Assembly (NCBI GenBank): GCA_009268125.1
Contig: WBOU01000018.1
Span: forward strand, 62,001 to 126,000
Length of the DNA stretch: 64,000 nucleotides
Source: Chloroflexia bacterium SDU3-3
GTDB taxonomy: Bacteria > Chloroflexota > Chloroflexia > Chloroflexales > Roseiflexaceae
Reading direction: 5' to 3'
In this document: positions 63,845 to 64,000 of the stretch, one piece after another
Layout of the letters: each line of letters starts with the position of its first letter
Numbering within the stretch: the stretch's first letter is position 1
Translations under genes and position numbers: made by a program
The notes under the pieces: generated by a model
Told to the model about the DNA's origin: nothing
Seen by the model: only the letters and a program-made list of their open reading frames with translations
Database searches by the model: none

Positions 63845-64000
63845 GGGCTGCGTCCATTACGGCATCAAGGATCTTGCGGTAGCCGGTGCAGCGGCAGATG
63901 TTGCCGCTCAGCGCGCACTGGGCCTGCTGGCGGTTGGGGCAGGGCTGCTCATCCAGCAGCTTCGCGCCCGCCATCAGCATGCCCGGTATGCAGTAGCCGC
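63831..64000 (-). CDS. Xanthine dehydrogenase-family [2Fe-2S] subunit (5' end outside window)
   Basis: The reading frame enters from the right edge and ends with TAA at 63831-63833, giving 56 C-terminal residues. They are typical of the iron-sulfur subunit's second cluster: GYCIPGMLMAGAKLL, QCALSGNICRCTGYRKILDAV. The Cys pattern Cys-x2-Cys...Cys-x-Cys holds one [2Fe-2S] centre; the first Cys pair is represented here by YCIPG (the usual GxCxPG with Cys at 3). It overlaps the molybdopterin subunit gene by 14 bases, so translation is coupled. A FAD subunit gene, if present, is outside the window. Confidence 0.9.
   Translation of the reverse strand, partial: GYCIPGMLMAGAKLLDEQPCPNRQQAQCALSGNICRCTGYRKILDAVMDAAHEQA

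Overview
The window looks like the chromosome of a high-GC, free-living member of the Chloroflexota (probably class Chloroflexia). This is inferred from the mix of large PAS/GAF sensor kinases, a secreted CBM2-expansin, heme A synthase, glycogen phosphorylase, a Tat-type oligopeptide-binding lipoprotein and dispersed CCACGAAG-type intergenic repeats. No rRNA, tRNA, CRISPR array, integrase or transposase gene was seen. Most genes are GC-rich and housekeeping-like. Two stretches stand out as AT-rich acquisitions: 22.2-25.9 kb and the 36.4-39.1 kb toxin tips.

Layout. 0-3.3 kb: membrane glycosyltransferase (cut by the window edge), secreted expansin-like protein and an unknown helical protein. 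3.3-4.0 kb: AT-rich spacer with a 21-bp minisatellite. 4.0-9.8 kb: OmpR-type two-component pair, then a sulfur-carrier group (TusA, DsrE-like, DUF442 phosphatase-like, rhodanese lipoprotein, CoA-disulfide-reductase/rhodanese fusion). Three helically phased CTTAC(A/G)C repeats precede this group. 9.8-11.3 kb: a structured leader before a small repeat protein, and an alpha/beta hydrolase. 11.8-17.6 kb: malic enzyme, FAD amine-oxidase-like enzyme, DUF190-CBS protein, FHA protein. 17.6-21.9 kb: type III polyketide synthase, AraC regulator, DHFR/RibD-like reductase, gltX.

22.2-25.9 kb: an AT-rich two-gene island coding an OLD-family ATPase/TOPRIM nuclease and a UvrD-like helicase, i.e. a Gabija-type defence pair. 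25.9-34 kb: sugar kinase, uvrC, a ~1 kb gene-free spacer with repeats and a near-consensus promoter, then an oligopeptide ABC transporter without ATPase genes. 34-36.1 kb: deazaflavin-dependent reductase-like protein, TetR regulator, DUF1569 and DUF4291 proteins.

36.2-39.8 kb: a tandem polymorphic-toxin locus. Two Hint (self-cleaving) domains about 95% identical in DNA are joined to different AT-rich SCP1.201/DddA-like deaminase tips. Each is followed by an Imm1-like immunity gene. A 118-bp direct repeat brackets one cassette. The secretion/delivery part is missing, so these look like orphan cassettes. This is the most interesting region.

40-64 kb: DUF1992 protein, membrane GAF/HTH regulator, acetoacetate-decarboxylase-like and spermidine-synthase-like pair, ctaA, a NarL-type kinase/regulator pair plus a receiver-PAS-kinase hybrid, a second 21-bp minisatellite, glycogen phosphorylase with an unusual C-terminal extension, efp-accB-xseA-xseB, a duplicated PH-like membrane protein, and a purine-catabolism group (8-oxoguanine deaminase, DUF3830, xanthine dehydrogenase subunits) around an RsbR-like STAS protein.
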